DNA of 20,371 nt, taken from Jimgerdemannia flammicorona (Eukaryota > Mucoromycota > Endogonomycetes > Endogonales > Endogonaceae). The stretch covers positions 1-20,371 of the forward strand of contig RBNI01001925.1 of assembly GCA_003990745.1 (NCBI GenBank), in the 5' to 3' direction. This document shows, piece after piece, positions 18,414 through 20,371 of this stretch; the first letter of the stretch is position 1; every line of letters starts with the position of its first letter. The notes beneath the pieces were generated by a model, which had not been told where the DNA came from, searched no databases, and saw only the letters and a list, made by a program, of their open reading frames with translations. A program made the translations under genes and the position numbers.

Positions 18414-18869
18414 ATGAATAACTTTGTAGCTAAGGAGTTGGGAGAAGTGGACCTGAGAGTGATAAGTGAGGAGCATTGGGCACAGATCTTACATGGTGAT
18501 GGAGTAGTGGTGGCACTGAAGATAGAGATGCTTGTAATTCTTCTGGAGGAGGAGGGGTATGAGGTTGATAAGAAAAGGGAGGCTGAGCTGGTAGTTGTTG
18601 CTGGTGAGCAGGCCACCCTCTGTTGGGCAGAGTGTTATGGTCTGAAACTCTGACAGGAGGCCTGCCTGGAGTATTGTGAGAATTTTGAGGAGAAGAATAA
18701 TGGGGAGATGGCTGAACTTCTGGTGGATTTGGAGGCAAAGGAGGCTGCAGAGGAGGAATTGGCTGCTGAATATAACTTGGACTTAGTATAGGAGAAGAGG
18801 AATGTGGATTTGTAGAGAATGAGCAGGATTATATTTCTAAACATTATTCTCAATAAACAGTATAACTAA
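18414..18869 (+). pseudogene. Probable ORF1 C-terminal part in a shifted frame
   Basis: Directly after the TGA at 18409-18411 another frame is open (MNNFVAKELGEVDL...) to a stop at 18651-18653. It stays readable through acidic, helical text (FEEKNNGEMAELLVDLEAKEAAEEEL) to TAA 18867-18869. Two further internal stops occur. It either continues ORF1 after a one-base shift near 18400-18413 or is a separate small frame. The last bases overlap the start of the endonuclease frame. Confidence 0.5.
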
Positions 18870-19560
18870 CATTTTTTCTCTGAATATGAATGGGTTACAG
18901 AAATCTGGGCAGCATAAGAACATTTTCACTTAGCTTAAGTGATTGGAGGCTGATCTCTTTCTGCTGCAGGATATATGTTGTGAGAATGAGAAGAATTAAG
19001 TGGAGTGGACTAGGGAATGGGGAGGAGCTACAGCTTGGATTGGTAAAGTGGCAATTATGGTGTAGAGTGGTAGAGGGAATTTAGATGGAATCAGGAGCTG
19101 GGGAGACTGTTTGGTGTGGGGAGAATGGCATCAACCTGAGTGAGAGCTAGTGAGAGTTAGCTCCTACTACTGCCCAGCAGCTAGGAGTGAGCAGATTGTA
19201 TGGATTAAGGGTCTGTTAGAAGAGGGTGTTCTTTTGGAGGAAAGAGTAGATGTTCTGAAAGGGGACTTTAATATGGTGCAGAATCTTCAGTTCGATAGAA
19301 CTGATAGAGAGAGAAGTACTGGTAGAAAGAGTGGTGACCTGAATGCATGGGAGGAGATAGAGACTCTTAGCTCCTTAGGGGATATAGATAGAATACAGTA
19401 GGGAGAAAAGAGGATCTACATACACTGGGTGAATAGACTAGGTATAAGGATTGACTGGATCCTGACAGCTAAATGCTGGGACATTGATGTTTAGAAGACT
19501 CTGGAGATAGAGTAGTGCCTATGGTCAGATCACTGGGGTCTATTAAGGCAGGAGCAGTTT
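18862..19560 (+). pseudogene. LINE ORF2 endonuclease domain
   Basis: The exonuclease-endonuclease-phosphatase fold is recognised from SLNMNGLQKS (Asn box, about 18877), LFLLQDI (where many relatives have QE), a VSSYYCPAA strand, the catalytic KGDFNMV box (19258-19278, aspartate at 19264-19266) and the final SDHWGL box (19525-19542). The enzyme nicks target DNA so that reverse transcription can be primed there. At least eight stops interrupt the frame, for example at 18931, 18937, 18994 and 19399. The start codon is unclear: the frame opens at 18841 and overlaps the end of the preceding frame. An ATA at 18862 lies where a start would fit. Confidence 0.85.
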
Positions 19561-20353
19561 GGGAGGAGTGGAGATAGACCTGGACATTGGTGCCTTAACT
19601 CCTCTCTGCTGGCTGAGAAGGTATTGTGGGACCCATGGGCAGAGGACATCCAAGCAAAGATTGTTAGCTGGATATATGAGGGTTCACCAGTGGGTATCTA
19701 TTGGATAAAGTTGAAAGAGGCTGGCAGGGTTTACTGGAGAGGGGCTGGTAGGGATGCTGGGAGGCAGAGAAGAAAAAGAATGAGGTGTGCTTCAAATAGG
19801 TTGGCTAGATTGCAGATAGAATGGGCAGATTTGATAAATTCTAGAGAGATGGATGATTGGAGGTTGGTGTAAGCAAAGTTGGAGGTGGTGGAGCTGCAAT
19901 AGATACTGAGAGAGAAGGAGGAGATATGTATGAAAGGAATTGTAACTAAGCTAAGGTAGCAGGGGCTTGAGAAGGGGGAGAGGCCTACTAGATACTTGTC
20001 AAGGCTCCTCCAGACTAGAAGGGTGCAACATTGATGGGATGGAGTCCTTGATGCAGAGGGGAAAATAGTACATAGTACACAACAGATTTTGGGGTTACTG
20101 AAGGAGCAGTGGAGGGATCTGTAGAGTGAGGAGAAAGGGGGTGCTGATGCAGAGGAAATCAGAGACATGCTGGAGGATTGGAAACCACTACAAGTAGAGG
20201 GCCTTAGAGACTTGATCCTACCAGTCTAAGAGGAGGAGATCTAGAGAATCCTTGCAGCAACTAAGCTTGAGACAGCACCAGGAGAGGATGGGCTCTCTTG
20301 GGACTTTTGAAAGAAGATGGCAAAGGTCCCTGGGGTATTAGGGGGCAGCCCTC
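19561..20353 (+). pseudogene. LINE ORF2 linker and start of reverse transcriptase
   Basis: The same frame continues after the endonuclease through a basic, Arg-rich linker (AGRDAGRQRRKRMR near 19745-19786) to a LETAPGEDGLSWDF segment near 20265-20306. This matches the first conserved reverse transcriptase motif of LINEs (K-x-PGxDG). Many stops interrupt it. The palm with the catalytic aspartates is absent because sequence similarity ends near 20340, before the T16 run. Confidence 0.7.
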
Positions 20354-20369
20354 TTTTTTTTTTTTTTTT
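20354..20369. repeat. Homopolymer of 16 T at the window end
   Basis: The T run directly follows the LINE fragment. It could be the poly(A) tail of something on the minus strand, a slippage tract at the truncation point, or a contig-end artefact. The sequence alone does not decide. Confidence 0.6.
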
Positions 20370-20371
20370 AT

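Larger units (their letters stand above)
16724..20353 (+). mobile_element. Broken LINE (non-LTR retrotransposon), fungal Tad1-like
   Basis: A plus-strand element with a Gly- and Glu-rich ORF1, an ORF2 that starts with an apurinic-type endonuclease, and the first motif of reverse transcriptase before the sequence runs into T16 near the window end. GC content is ordinary, but I counted only two CpG (near 18122 and 19289). Stops, mostly TAG, TGA and TAA at Gln, Arg or Trp places, occur throughout. The 5' end is placed just after the LTR fragment, about 70 bases before the ORF1 ATG. The clade assignment rests on overall look and is tentative. The catalytic reverse transcriptase core and 3' end are not in the window. 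Confidence 0.82.

Noticed and set aside
17028..18738. Minus-strand Ser- and Pro-rich open frames
   Set aside because: They are antisense to the purine-rich LINE ORF1, and CT-rich complements give Ser/Pro-rich frames. There is no independent support.

Overview
The window looks like a transposon-filled, AT-rich stretch of a fungal genome, probably a filamentous ascomycete, though a basidiomycete is not excluded. I infer this from three things: Ty3/gypsy elements with a fungal type of pol, a broken LINE that resembles the fungal Tad1 group, and decay dominated by C-to-T and G-to-A transitions. I found no CpG in 1-4613 and only two in the LINE. This is the footprint expected of RIP (repeat-induced point mutation) or of deamination of methylated cytosine. 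No rRNA, tRNA or CRISPR array was seen.

Layout, left to right. (1) 1-4609 is very AT-rich and holds a badly decayed plus-strand Ty3/gypsy pol, with recognisable dUTPase-like, reverse transcriptase, RNase H and integrase pieces. (2) 4614-11334 is a structurally complete Ty3/gypsy element on the minus strand. It has two 471-bp LTRs, a GTAA target duplication, a primer-binding site, a polypurine tract, and the order gag, protease, dUTPase, reverse transcriptase, RNase H, integrase, followed by a small third reading frame. Gag-pol has 14 premature stops and one frameshift, so it is non-autonomous now. (3) 11339-12011 is an AT-rich filler. (4) 12012-13990 is an island of ordinary GC content with CpG intact: one possible cellular gene of unknown function on the minus strand (177 codons), then minisatellite-like repeats including eight exact copies of a 15-bp unit. 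(5) 13990-16457 is AT-rich with one candidate short LTR and otherwise nothing recognised. (6) 16459-16723 is a diverged LTR fragment of the same family as element 2, in the opposite orientation. (7) From about 16724 to the end is a plus-strand LINE with ORF1, an apurinic-type endonuclease and the first motif of reverse transcriptase, all full of stops and cut off by a run of 16 T.

The most notable content is the dUTPase domain between protease and reverse transcriptase, seen in both the complete and the decayed gypsy element, and a third reading frame of about 164 codons that overlaps the end of pol by 11 bases and ends at the polypurine tract. The two LTRs differ at 31 of 471 positions by my count, 30 of them transitions. 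At four sites the two copies carry TG in one and CA in the other, the two products expected from one lost CpG. The landscape therefore appears layered in age: AT-rich relics oldest, then the LINE and LTR fragment, then the complete gypsy element, with the GC island apparently spared.
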